A stretch of DNA of 64,000 bases from JACXVD01 sp020446665. Lineage in GTDB: Bacteria; Pseudomonadota; Alphaproteobacteria; Sphingomonadales; Sphingomonadaceae. Of this stretch, positions 34,636 to 44,046 are shown in pieces. The stretch covers positions 1 to 64,000 of the forward strand of contig JAWKXQ010000003.1 in NCBI GenBank assembly GCA_041396905.1. Reading direction: 5' to 3'. Position numbers and translations under genes: made by a program. The notes beneath the pieces were generated by a model that worked only from the letters and a program-made list of their open reading frames with translations, made no database searches and was not told the DNA's origin. Position 1 is the stretch's first letter, and each line of letters starts with the position of its first letter.

Positions 34636-35744
34636 CCCCAGCCGATCTCCGTGAAGAAGACGGCGAAGAAGGCATCGAGCACGATAACCGCAAAAATCGC
34701 CTGCACCACGGCCATGGTGGTGCGCAGGCCGACCTGTTCGGAATTGCCCTGCACCTGCATCCCCTGATAGCAGCCAGACAGCGCCACGATCAGGCCGAAG
34801 ACCGGCGCCTTTATCATGCCGACATAGAGGTCATAGAGCGGCACCACTTCCTTGATCCGGGTCAGGAAAGTGAAGAAGGGAATGCCCAGCGTCAGATCCG
34901 CGATCACGGCGCCGCCGATAATGGCCACCACGGCGGAATAGAAACCCAGCAGCGGCATCATCAGCACCGAGGCAAGAATGCGCGGGATCACCAGCGCTTC
35001 CATCGGGGAAATGCCGATGGTCCGCATTGCGTCCACTTCCTCGGTCAGCTTCATCGTGCCGATCTGCGCGGCAAAGGCACTGCCCGAACGGCCCGCGACC
35101 ATGATCGCAGTCATCAGCACGCCCAGTTCGCGCATGGTTATGCGGCCGACGAGGTTCACTGTCAGCGCCTCCGCCCCGAATTGCTGCAGCTGCACCGCGC
35201 CTTGCTGCGCAATGACGATCCCGATCAGGAAGCTCATCAGCCCGACAATGCCCAGCGCGGAGACGCCCACCAGTTCCATCTGCCGCACCAGCGCGCGGAA
35301 ACGGAAGCGCCCCGGATGGAGGAGCAGGCTGCCGCTGGCCAGCACGATCTGGCCAAGGAAACCGATCACATCGAGCGTGCCCCTGGCCCAGCCAACCACT
35401 TCCTTGCCAACAAAAGCAGGTACGCGTTGCCAGATGGGCAGGACTTCCGGCTGAATCGGGGCCTGGCTGGTAAAGCCCTGCACGGCATTGATCAGCCGCT
35501 GGGCACGGTCGCTCGCACCCACAATTTCGCCGCCATGGTCGCGCACCAGCGCGCAGATTGTCCATGCGCCGACTGTGTCGATTTCCTCGATATGGGTCAG
35601 GTCGATGGTGGAATAATCGCCCTGCAGCGCGCGCAAATCCTGGTCAATTGCGCCGATTGTCGAGACGAGCCATGGACCGGACAGCATCACGCGGGTGCCG
35701 CCTTGCTCCATTTCCTCGACCGAAAATTCCGCCCCGATACTCAT
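34632..35744 (-). CDS. MlaE-type ABC permease with N-terminal STAS domain
   Basis: A 370-residue protein with two domains that Escherichia coli encodes separately: a STAS domain at residues 1-100 (MlaB-like, YSTIDLTHIEEIDTVGAWTI) and an MlaE permease (VGVSALGIVGLMSFLIGIVI, VGRITMRELGVLMTAIMVAG, DAMRTIGISPMEALVIPR). The open frame continues far upstream as antisense of valS; ATG 35744 is the start that begins the STAS domain and leaves a 78-base divergent gap to valS. Confidence 0.92.
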   Translation of the reverse strand: MSIGAEFSVEEMEQGGTRVMLSGPWLVSTIGAIDQDLRALQGDYSTIDLTHIEEIDTVGAWTICALVRDHGGEIVGASDRAQRLINAVQGFTSQAPIQPEVLPIWQRVPAFVGKEVVGWARGTLDVIGFLGQIVLASGSLLLHPGRFRFRALVRQMELVGVSALGIVGLMSFLIGIVIAQQGAVQLQQFGAEALTVNLVGRITMRELGVLMTAIMVAGRSGSAFAAQIGTMKLTEEVDAMRTIGISPMEALVIPRILASVLMMPLLGFYSAVVAIIGGAVIADLTLGIPFFTFLTRIKEVVPLYDLYVGMIKAPVFGLIVALSGCYQGMQVQGNSEQVGLRTTMAVVQAIFAVIVLDAFFAVFFTEIGWG

Positions 35745-35822
35745 CGCGGGGATGTATGCGGGCAAAATGCGCCATCGACAAGGCTTGTCGCTGCGGCGCA
35801 GCACTGGCAAAGGCCCTTCGCT

Positions 35823-38800
35823 ATGGAATCCAAGCTCGACACGACATTCGACCCCGCCCCGATTGAGGCGAAATGGTATCAGCATTGGGAAGCGAACGGC
35901 CTGTTCCGCCCCGAACGGCCCGATGCGCAGCCCTATACGATCGTCAACCCGCCGCCCAATGTGACGGGCAGCCTGCATATCGGCCATGCGCTGGACAATA
36001 CGCTGCAGGACATCGTGATCCGTTATGAACGGCTGCGCGGCAAGGATGCGCTGTGGGTGGTCGGCACCGACCATGCCGGGATTGCGACGCAAATGGTGGT
36101 CGAGCGCCAGCTTGAGGAACGCCAGGACAAGCGCACCAATTACACGCGCGAGCAATTCGTGGAAAAAGTGTGGGAGTGGAAGGAAGAAAGCGGCGGCACC
36201 ATTACCCGCCAGCTGCGCCGTCTGGGCTGTTCGATGGACTGGAGCCGCGAACAGTTCACGATGGACGAACACTTCACCCGCGCGGTGCTCAAAGTGTTTG
36301 TGGACCTCTATAATGAGGGCCTGATCTATCGCGACAAGCGGCTGGTGAACTGGGACCCGAAGCTGAAGACCGCGATTTCCGATCTGGAAGTGGAAACGCA
36401 GGAGCTGAAGGGCAGCTTCTGGCACTTCAAATATCCGCTCGCCGATGGCGTGACGCTGGCCGATGGGCGCGACTATATCGAAGTTGCCACCACCCGGCCT
36501 GAAACCATGCTGGCCGATATGGCCGTGGCTGTGCATCCGACGGACGAACGCTATGCCAGCGTGGTCGGCAAGGACATCATCCTGCCGATTACCGGGCGGC
36601 GCATCCCCATCGTGGCAGACGAACATGCCGACCCCGAACTGGGCAGCGGCGCGGTGAAGATCACGCCGGGGCATGATTTCAACGACTTCGAAGTGGGCAA
36701 GCGGGCGGGGATCGCTCCGGGCGATATGCTCAACATGCTCGATGGCGATGCCAATGTCTGCCAGACGGCTGACGGGCTTGTGCCCGATGAATTCCTTGGC
36801 CTCCACCGCTTCAAGCGCGACGGGAAAGACGGCGCGCGCGAATTGGTGGTGGCGCGGCTGAAGGAACTCGGCTGTCTGATCCTCCATGTCACGAAAGACA
36901 AAGAAGGCAACGAGACGGAGCATGACGCGGAACCGCGCGTGATCCAGACCCCCTTTGGCGACCGCGGCGGCGTGGTGATCGAACCCTGGCTGACCGACCA
37001 ATGGTATGTAAATGCCGAGGAACTGGCCAAGGCTCCGATCGAAGCGGTGAAAAGCGGCGCGATCGAGATTGTACCCAAAAGCTGGGAAAAGACCTTCTTC
37101 AACTGGATGGAGAATATCCAGCCATGGTGTGTGAGCCGCCAATTGTGGTGGGGGCACCGGATTCCGGCTTGGTATGGGCCGGACCCAAGCAAAGGCGGAA
37201 TGCAAATCGATTATTCTCCGCAAACATATCAATCTTCTCCCGACTCTGTATTCGTCGGCCCCGATGAAGGAGCTGTCGAAGGGATGGCTTGGGAGAAATA
37301 CAAGGAATCCGGATGGGATCCGGAGCGGATCATTTTTCATGACAGTTTCGCTGAGCTTCAAGCTGCAACTTATAAAGCAGACTTCAACCCAGCCGACATT
37401 CATCTCGTCCGTGATTCCGACGTCCTCGACACATGGTTCTCCTCCGCCCTGTGGCCCTTCGCCACGCTGGGCTGGCCGGACCAACCCTACCAACCCGTTC
37501 GCCCTGAGCCGGTCGAAGGGCCGCACTCCTCTTCTGGCGCAGTGCCCGAAGAAAAAAGCGGTGCTTCGACAAGCTCAGCACGAACGGGGGAATGGGGCGA
37601 AAACCCGAACCTCTTGTCCAAACATTACCCCAACGATCTGCTCGTTTCCGGTTTCGATATCCTGTTCTTCTGGGATGCCCGCATGATGATGCAGGGCGCG
37701 AAGATGACCGGGCAGAACCCATGGCCGCGCCTCTATCTCCACGGCCTCGTCCGCGCAGCAGACGGCGCGAAAATGTCCAAGTCCAAGGGCAATGTGGTCG
37801 ATCCGCTCGGCCTGATCGACCAATAGGGCGCGGATGCTTTGCGCTTCTTCATGGCGGCGATGGAAAGCCAGGGCCGCGACATCAAGATGGATGAGAAGCG
37901 GGTCGAGGGTTATCGCAACTTCGCCACCAAGCTCTGGAACGCTACCCGCTTTTGCCAGTCCAACGGCATTGGTGCGAGCACCACGCTGGCCGCTCCGCAA
38001 GCGAAGCTGGCGGCGAACCAGTGGATCATCGGCGAAGTGCAGCAGACGGTGGAGGCGCTGGACAAGGCGATGGCCGATCTGCGCTTCGACGCGGCCGCCA
38101 ACACGATCTATCAATTCACCTGGAGCCAATTTTGCGATTGGTATTTGGAGCTGATCAAGCCAACGCTCAACGAAGATGCAGTTATCTACCCCGAGCACGC
38201 CGATGAAACGAAGCGTGTTGCCGGCTGGGTGCTCGACCAGATTTACGTCATGTTGCACCCCTTCATGCCCTTCATCACTGAAGAGCTTTGGAACGCGCAA
38301 GGTGAACGAGAATACGAACTGATTTTAGCGAAGTGGCCCAATCCACGCGCCTCGATTGACGACGGCGCAAAGCAGGCAGTTGATTGGTTCATTGAGCTGA
38401 CAAGGAATATCCGAGCAGCAAAGAACGAACTTGGTATCTCACCGGGCCAACGTCTGGTCGCATATCTGGAAATGGCAAACCCTGGAACGCAAAACTTTCT
38501 GAACCGCTGGCACGCAGCTCTTGGGAAGATTGCTCGTCTTGAAGTACGCGCCAATGCAGCAGCACCCGCCGGTGCCGCGATGCAAGTGAGCGCTGGCAGC
38601 GATGTGTTCATCATCCCGCTCGAAGGGATTGTCGATATCGACGCCGAGAAAGCCCGTCTGGAAAAGGCACTGGCGGCCAGCCAGAAGGAAGCCAAATCGC
38701 TCGAAGGGCGGCTGGGCAATGCCAGCTTCATCGAACGCGCCAAGCCTGAAGCCGTGGAAAAGGCGAAAGCCGACCACGCGCATCACACGGCAGAGGTCGA

Positions 38801-38834
38801 ACGGCTGACAGCGGCACTGGCGCGATTGGGGTAA
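35823..38834 (+). CDS. valS: Valyl-tRNA synthetase with internal amber codon and repeat insertion
   Basis: A class Ia synthetase of 1003 codons. HIGH is in GSLHIGHALDN near residue 47, the editing domain contains TTRPETMLADMAVAVHP and GSGAVKITPGHDFNDFEVG, KMSKSKG lies near 651, and the C-terminal coiled coil (EKALAASQKEAKSLEGRLGN) ends the protein. Two oddities: codon 668 (37824-37826) is TAG where the family has Tyr in DQYGADALRFF, and an extra block near residues 556-595 is encoded by an inverted repeat pair (37496-37586). The segment 37180-37400 is lower in GC and also longer than usual before DVLDTWFSSALWPF. A single intact copy is essential, so the TAG is probably a base error. Confidence 0.93.
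37496..37586. repeat. Sphingomonad-type inverted repeat inserted inside valS
   Basis: Left arm CGTTCGCCCTGAGCCGGTCG (from 37496) plus AAGGG, right arm CTTCGACAAGCTCAGCACGA (from 37564) plus ACG. The arms match as inverted copies at 19 of 23 positions. The family also occurs at 24507-24582. Here it is translated in frame as VRPEPVEG...STSSARTG between GWPDQ and LLSKHYPNDLLVSG, where other ValRS proteins go directly from one to the other. Confidence 0.8.
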
Positions 38835-38844
38835 GCCAGAAAAG

Positions 38845-38980
38845 CCCCCTCTTCTTCAGAGGAGGGGGTTGGGGGTGGTGGCGACGCGCAGTGTCGTTCG
38901 CGCCTGCCACACCACCCCGCTGCGACTTCGCGCCGCTGCGCGCCGCCAAGTCTCGCTGCCCCTCCTCTAAAGAAGAGGGG
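38845..38980. repeat. Inverted pair of GC-rich hairpins downstream of valS
   Basis: Hairpin 1 has arms CCCCCTCTTC (38845-38854) and GAGGAGGGGG (38859-38868). Hairpin 2 has arms at 38959-38968 and 38971-38980 and is the inverted copy of hairpin 1 with one mismatch. Hairpin 1 lies ten bases after the valS stop and may end its transcript although the tail is G-rich. The rest of 38835-39233 holds more GC-rich palindromic text and no supportable gene. Confidence 0.6.
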
Positions 38981-39188
38981 GAGTTACGCGGCACCACACA
39001 AGAACCTCCCCGGCACGGGAAGGGGGATCGCGAGACGCAAAGCGGCTCGTGGTGGAGGGGTGTGGAGGCGCATTTCCTACACCGCCGCTTTATGGCATGA
39101 CCGCGGAGATGACCTTTTTCCCCTCTCCATTTCTGGCCCCGTTCCGCGCTGCATTTGTGCCCGTTCAGAGGGCTGGTTTTCTGGCTCA

Positions 39189-39210
39189 GGACAGTGTGAC
39201 AAGTGTGACA
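39189..39210 (+). promoter_or_regulatory. Tandem GTGTGACA box upstream of queE
   Basis: GTGTGACAAGTGTGACA preceded by GGACA, ending 23 bases before the queE ATG. It is identical over 22 bases to the boxes at 27836 and 55512, and all three follow a GTTTTC-like T-run by about 10 bases. Two direct half-sites ten bases apart, about one helix turn, fit a dimeric activator or repressor site, or a conserved promoter core. Confidence 0.6.
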
Positions 39211-39233
39211 GGCCGGACTGAGGCGATCAGCGC

Positions 39234-39968
39234 ATGAAGCTGATCCTTGCCACGCAGGCCCCTGCTGAGGCGGAGATCTTCGCTTCGCTGCAGGGCGAAG
39301 GGCCGAGCATGGGCCAGCCCTGCACCTTCCTGCGGCTGAGCCGCTGCAATCTCGCCTGCCAGTGGTGCGACACGGCCTATACCTGGCGCTTTGAAGGCGA
39401 TAATCGCCCGCACCGGGCAGACGCGCATTTCGAGCGTATTGCGAACCAGCTCACGCTGGACGTGGCAGACGTGGCACAGCGCATCACCGCCTTCGCCCCG
39501 CGCCGCCTTGTCATCACTGGCGGGGAACCGCTGTTGCAGGCTGGTGCGCTGGCGGAGCTGGCAAGGCTGCTGCCCGATCATGCGATAGAGATCGAAACCA
39601 ATGGCACAGTGGAGCCCCCCGCGCGGCTGGACGTGCATGTCGATCAGTACAATGTCAGCCCCAAGCTGGCCCATTCGGGCAATCCGGCAGAGTTGGCGCT
39701 GATCCCCGACCGGCTGCATCACTGGGCCAGCGAGCCGCGCGCTTTCCTGAAGTTCGTGATCGCCACGCCGCAGGATGTGGAGGAAGTGCTGGCGCTTGCC
39801 CGGACCTATCACATGAACCCTGCGCGGATTTACCTGATGCCAGAGGGGACTGACAGCGAAACGCTGCGCAGCCGCGAGAAATGGCTTGCTCCGCTATGCC
39901 TTGAGCATGGCTTTCGCATGAGCGACCGCTTGCATATCCATCTCTATGGCGACACACGCGGGACATGA
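39234..39968 (+). CDS. queE: 7-carboxy-7-deazaguanine synthase
   Basis: A 244-residue radical SAM enzyme. The Cx3Cx2C cluster motif is CNLACQWC, preceded by SLQGEGPSMGQPCTFLRLSR as in QueE. ITGGEPLLQ, IEIETNGTVEPP and NVSPKLAHSG follow. It turns 6-carboxytetrahydropterin into CDG on the way to queuosine in tRNA. It overlaps the MATE gene by four bases; no other queuosine gene is in the window. Confidence 0.95.
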   Translation: MKLILATQAPAEAEIFASLQGEGPSMGQPCTFLRLSRCNLACQWCDTAYTWRFEGDNRPHRADAHFERIANQLTLDVADVAQRITAFAPRRLVITGGEPLLQAGALAELARLLPDHAIEIETNGTVEPPARLDVHVDQYNVSPKLAHSGNPAELALIPDRLHHWASEPRAFLKFVIATPQDVEEVLALARTYHMNPARIYLMPEGTDSETLRSREKWLAPLCLEHGFRMSDRLHIHLYGDTRGT

Positions 39969-41413
39969 GCGGGGCAGACACCAAACAGCGCGGCGACCTG
40001 ACCAGCGGGCCAATCCTGCGCACGCTGCTGATCTTCTCGATCCCCACGCTGGCGAGCAATCTGCTGCAATCGCTGAACGGCACAGTGAATGCGATCTGGG
40101 TGGGCAAGCTGCTGGGCGAAGAGGCGCTGGCCGCCACCGCCAATGCCAATATCATCCTGTTCCTGCTGGCGGCCACCGTGTTCGGCTTTGGCATGGCCGC
40201 GACAGTCAAGATCGGGCAGCATTTTGGCGGCAAGCGGATCGAGGCCGCGCGCAAGACGATGGGTACCGCCGTCGGCTTTTGCGGCGGCATGGCGCTGCTG
40301 ACCTCTGCCGTGGGCTGGTCCGCCTCCCCCTATCTGCTCGACATGATGGGTACTCCTGGTGAAGCGGCGGATATGGCCAACACCTATCTGCGCTGGATCT
40401 TCATATCCACCCCGCCGGTGATGGTGTTCGTGATGCTGTCCATGGGGCTGCGCGGCGCAGGCGATGCCCGCACGCCGTTGATCTTCATGGCTGTGGTGGT
40501 GGGGCTGGATATCATCCTCAACCCGATCCTGATCGCAGGGCTCGGCCCGGTGCCGGCGTTGGGCATTGCCGGCAGCGCCATTGCCACAGTGATCGCCAAT
40601 CTGATCGGCTTTGTTGCCATGGTCGCCTATATCTACGCCCGTGATCTGCCGCTGCGTTTGCGCGGGCGGGAACTCGCATGGCTGCGCCCCCGGCGTGAGG
40701 AACTGGGCTATATTCTCACCAAGGGCCTGCCGATGGGCGCGCAGATGATGATCATGTCCGCTGCGGGCCTCATCATGATCGGCCTCGTCAACAAGGAAGG
40801 GCTGACCTACACCGCTGCCTATGGCGCCAGCATGCAATTATGGACCTATGTCCAGATGCCCGCCATGGCGATTGGTGCCGCTGTCAGCGCAATGGCCGCG
40901 CAGGCCATCGGTGCAGGCAAGTGGGACCGGCTGGAAGCGACCACCCGCGCCGGGATCATGGTCAATTTCGTCATCACCGGATCGCTCTGCGTCCTGCTGG
41001 TGCTGCTCGATCACTGGGCGCTGGGCCTGTTCCTGCCTCAAGGCAGCGAATCCGTGGCCATTGGCGAACAATTGCTGCTGATCGGCGTGTGGGGCTTCAT
41101 CCTGTTTGGCGCGACCGTGGTGTTCTTCGGCACGATGCGCGCTGGCGGCGCAGTGGTGATGCCGGTGGTGATCCTGGTGGTCGCGCTCTACCCCGCGCGG
41201 CTTGGCTTCTACGAACTTACCTATGGCTGGCTGGGGCCGGAAGCGATCTGGTGGTCCTTCCCGGTCGGATCGGTGGTCTCGGCAACGCTCGCGTGGATTG
41301 CCTATCGGCGCCCCGGCTGGCGCGAAGCGGCGCGGGCCGAGAACGATCTGGAGGCTGCTGAACAAAGCGGAGCCGATGCCGACCCGGCGGGCCGGTTCAA
41401 GCCGAATTTGTAG
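39965..41413 (+). CDS. MATE-family multidrug/cation antiporter
   Basis: A 482-residue protein with twelve hydrophobic helices in two similar halves (ILRTLLIFSIPTLASNLLQS opening the first, ILTKGLPMGAQMMIMSAAGL the second). FKTA-type text is replaced by GFGMAATVKIGQHFGGKRIE. Such pumps export cationic drugs or metabolites with Na+ or H+. The ATG overlaps the queE stop, so it is co-transcribed with queE, probably without functional link. Confidence 0.93.
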   Translation: MSGADTKQRGDLTSGPILRTLLIFSIPTLASNLLQSLNGTVNAIWVGKLLGEEALAATANANIILFLLAATVFGFGMAATVKIGQHFGGKRIEAARKTMGTAVGFCGGMALLTSAVGWSASPYLLDMMGTPGEAADMANTYLRWIFISTPPVMVFVMLSMGLRGAGDARTPLIFMAVVVGLDIILNPILIAGLGPVPALGIAGSAIATVIANLIGFVAMVAYIYARDLPLRLRGRELAWLRPRREELGYILTKGLPMGAQMMIMSAAGLIMIGLVNKEGLTYTAAYGASMQLWTYVQMPAMAIGAAVSAMAAQAIGAGKWDRLEATTRAGIMVNFVITGSLCVLLVLLDHWALGLFLPQGSESVAIGEQLLLIGVWGFILFGATVVFFGTMRAGGAVVMPVVILVVALYPARLGFYELTYGWLGPEAIWWSFPVGSVVSATLAWIAYRRPGWREAARAENDLEAAEQSGADADPAGRFKPNL

Positions 41414-41537
41414 CAAATAGCAGGCGGTTGCTGAGAGATTTTCCGGGGCTGTCAGGCCCCGCAAGATGGACAAAGATCGAACCGAATTACCGTTGGCAGG
41501 CAGTTTCGGCAGGTCAGCATCTGAATGTCGAAACTGC

Positions 41538-43214
41538 CTAGTTGCCTTGCGTGCGCCAGCGCTGAACGGTGCGCAGCACCGCCTCTTCCTCGCCGCCGCT
41601 GCTGCTCCACAGATCGACGAAGCTGGGGTCTTCCGATGCCGGACGTTTGACTTCATCGAGATTGTCGAAAGCCACGCGGATCGGGATCGCCACACCTTCG
41701 CCGCAGATGATGCATTCGCGGTTGCGCAGGGCGGGAATGGAATCGAGGAAACCGCGCGCCCCTTCGGGCATGGCGGCCTTCACGAAAGCCTGGTCGCGGT
41801 CGTTGTTGAGACGCATGGAGATGATCGTGCCGCATTGCGACAAGACGCCTTCGGCAAGGTCAGACGGACGCTGCGTGATCAGGCCGAGCGAGATACCGTA
41901 TTTACGCCCTTCCTTGGCAATCCGGCTGAGGATTTTGCCCACGGATGAGCCATCGGCGTTCTTCTCGTTGGGCACATAACGGTGCGCCTCTTCGCAGACC
42001 AGCAGGATCGGCCGGGTCTTCTCCTCACGGCCCCAGATGGCAAAGTCGAACACCAGCCGGCTGAGCACGGCGACCACAGTGGAGGTAATGTCAGACGGAA
42101 CACCGGAAACATCGATGATCGAAATCGGCTTGCCATGGCCGGGCATACGGAAGACCTTGGAGATGAAATCCGCCATCGTGTCGCCCACCAGCATGCCGGA
42201 GAACATGAACTGGTAACGCGGATCGGATTTCAGCTCTTCCAGCTTGGTCTTGATCCGCATGAACGGCGCCGTGTTGGTCGCCTTGTCCAGCTTGCCCATT
42301 TCATCCTGAACGGCGTTGGACAGGTCAGACAGGAGATAGGGGATCGGCGAATCCACCGTGATCTTCCCGATTTCTGCCGCCAGGCGGCTCTTGCCGCGCG
42401 CCTTCAGCAGGCATTTGGCGAGAATGTCGGAATCCGTCTGCCGGTCATTGCCGGTGCTGGTGAGCAGAACTTCGCAATGTTCTTCGAAGTTGAGCAGCCA
42501 GTAGGGCATCTGGAGGTTGGAAACGTCGAGGATCTGGCCGTTGGTCTTGAAGGCCGCGGAATATTCACCATGCGGGTCAATCATCACGATGTGACCTTCC
42601 GGCGCTGCCTCGCAAATGCGGTGCAGGATCAGCGCGGCGCTGGTCGATTTACCGGTACCGGTGGAGCCCAGCAGTGCAAAATGCTTGCCCAGCATCGCGT
42701 CGATATAGATGCCCGCGCGGATATCCTTGGTCGGATAGACCGTGCCCACCTGGATGTTGGAGCGGCCGTCGCTGGCATAGATCTGCTTGAGATCGGTGGT
42801 GGTGGCCGGATAGATCAGCGCACCGGGTACGGGGTAACGGGTCACACCACGGCGGAAACTATGAATCTTGCCGGTCAGCCGCTCCTCATCGCCTTCACCC
42901 AGAAAGTCGATATTGGCGACAATACCATTGGCCCGGCGGTCCTGCCGCTGGTTGCGGACACTGGCGAGCAGCCAGCTTTTGCCCACGCGGATCTTGATCT
43001 GGCTGCCGACCTGTCCGGCCAAAGCAATCGAAGGATCAGGGTCTGCCATGCATTCGTTCAAACGCTCGATATCAAGCGCGATCTGCGAACCGGAACCGGC
43101 AATTTCCAGCACCACGCCAATCGGCTGCATCGCATTGTCAGTCTTCGTCTCAGCTGCAGCTGAAGGCGCTGGCGTGGCCTCGCGCTGGAAAGACTGTTTA
43201 CCCATGTCCGTCAT
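41538..43214 (-). CDS. herA: HerA-family DNA translocase ATPase
   Basis: A 558-residue protein. An N-terminal HAS-barrel-like domain (PIGVVLEIAGSGSQIALDIE) is followed by Walker A LGSTGTGKSTSAALI, Walker B RPILLVCEEAHRYVPNE, and the sensor/Arg-finger region ISLGLITQRPSDLAEGVLSQ. HerA hexamers thread DNA and usually join NurA nuclease for end resection; no nurA is adjacent here. It differs from the broken HerA-like gene at 12.2-13.6 kb, so the genome has two types. Confidence 0.9.
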   Translation of the reverse strand: MTDMGKQSFQREATPAPSAAAETKTDNAMQPIGVVLEIAGSGSQIALDIERLNECMADPDPSIALAGQVGSQIKIRVGKSWLLASVRNQRQDRRANGIVANIDFLGEGDEERLTGKIHSFRRGVTRYPVPGALIYPATTTDLKQIYASDGRSNIQVGTVYPTKDIRAGIYIDAMLGKHFALLGSTGTGKSTSAALILHRICEAAPEGHIVMIDPHGEYSAAFKTNGQILDVSNLQMPYWLLNFEEHCEVLLTSTGNDRQTDSDILAKCLLKARGKSRLAAEIGKITVDSPIPYLLSDLSNAVQDEMGKLDKATNTAPFMRIKTKLEELKSDPRYQFMFSGMLVGDTMADFISKVFRMPGHGKPISIIDVSGVPSDITSTVVAVLSRLVFDFAIWGREEKTRPILLVCEEAHRYVPNEKNADGSSVGKILSRIAKEGRKYGISLGLITQRPSDLAEGVLSQCGTIISMRLNNDRDQAFVKAAMPEGARGFLDSIPALRNRECIICGEGVAIPIRVAFDNLDEVKRPASEDPSFVDLWSSSGGEEEAVLRTVQRWRTQGN

Positions 43215-43290
43215 GGAAAAATCCCTATGCCCCTTCGGTTGTGGCAGTTGGGTAGGGGCAAAGGGGTTAAGATCAGGTCAATTCTGACTG

Positions 43291-44046
43291 TTAAACAAGC
43301 GCGAAAAGCCTGCCCGCCAGCACGCCCATGCCCACAGACATGAGCACAGCGATGATGCCGTAGAGCAAGGCCTGCTTCTGCGAGAACACTTCGATCAGCC
43401 GCTCAAAGCCGACTTTCTTGACTTCCACTTCCGATACCGCCGAAGCGATCACCCGGCCGCGGGAAATAGCGAAGGTTTCTGCGGTGTAGACCCCGGTACT
43501 GACATTGGAAGGCAAGGAAATCCGGGCCTGGTAGAGCACTTGCTCGCTGATCTGCACCCCGGCCATGTCTTCCTTGTAGAGCCCCTTGCGCGAGCGAAGG
43601 TCCACCAGCCCGGCCTTGAACCGTTCCTGCTGTTCGACATCAATCACACCGCTGGGAGAAAACTGGATATATTTCAGACCCAATTCGTAAATTGCAGCGG
43701 TTTTTTCATCGACGATTTCCTCAACCGGCCGACTGGAGGAAATCGCAAAGAAAGCGGGGGCTGAGCGGAACGCGGTGCTTTCCGAATTGAGCCAGATGCC
43801 GCCAAGACGCTCTTTTTCGCGCACCCGGATCGGCACGGTCGGCCCCTTGAGCAGCACGACGATGTCATAATCCTCCCCCGCCCGCACACCGCGCGGATCG
43901 AGGATAGCACCGAAGAGAAGCAATTCCGTGCCGACAAAGCCCTGGCGCACCTGCACTTCATGTTGCGAGACCTCCGGCACAAGGATCGGGTCCCGCTGCG
44001 CAGGCAGGGCAAAGAATATCAGGCAAAGGAGCAGCAGCCGCTTCAC
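43291..44046 (-). CDS. TIGR02186-type membrane protein linked to TauE/SafE
   Basis: A 251-residue protein with a signal peptide (LLLLCLIFFALPAQ), a soluble extracytoplasmic domain rich in beta strands (QVRQGFVGTELLLFGAILDP, DIVVLLKGPTVPIRVREK, LKYIQFSPSGVIDVEQQERF) and one C-terminal membrane helix (LLYGIIAVLMSVGMGVLAGR). The family nearly always lies beside a TauE/SafE exporter gene, as here with a four-base overlap. It is probably its partner; the mechanism is unknown. Confidence 0.88.
   Translation of the reverse strand: MKRLLLLCLIFFALPAQRDPILVPEVSQHEVQVRQGFVGTELLLFGAILDPRGVRAGEDYDIVVLLKGPTVPIRVREKERLGGIWLNSESTAFRSAPAFFAISSSRPVEEIVDEKTAAIYELGLKYIQFSPSGVIDVEQQERFKAGLVDLRSRKGLYKEDMAGVQISEQVLYQARISLPSNVSTGVYTAETFAISRGRVIASAVSEVEVKKVGFERLIEVFSQKQALLYGIIAVLMSVGMGVLAGRLFALV

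Noticed and set aside
35745..37526. Long open frame on the minus strand that continues mlaE upstream across valS
   Set aside because: It is antisense to valS, has no family similarity, and the STAS domain of mlaE begins at 35744. GC-rich coding DNA often leaves its antisense frame open.
41499..41538. 10-bp stem (GGCAGTTTCG / CGAAACTGCC) between MATE and herA as terminator
   Set aside because: The stem is perfect but no T-run follows on either strand, so I do not call a terminator.
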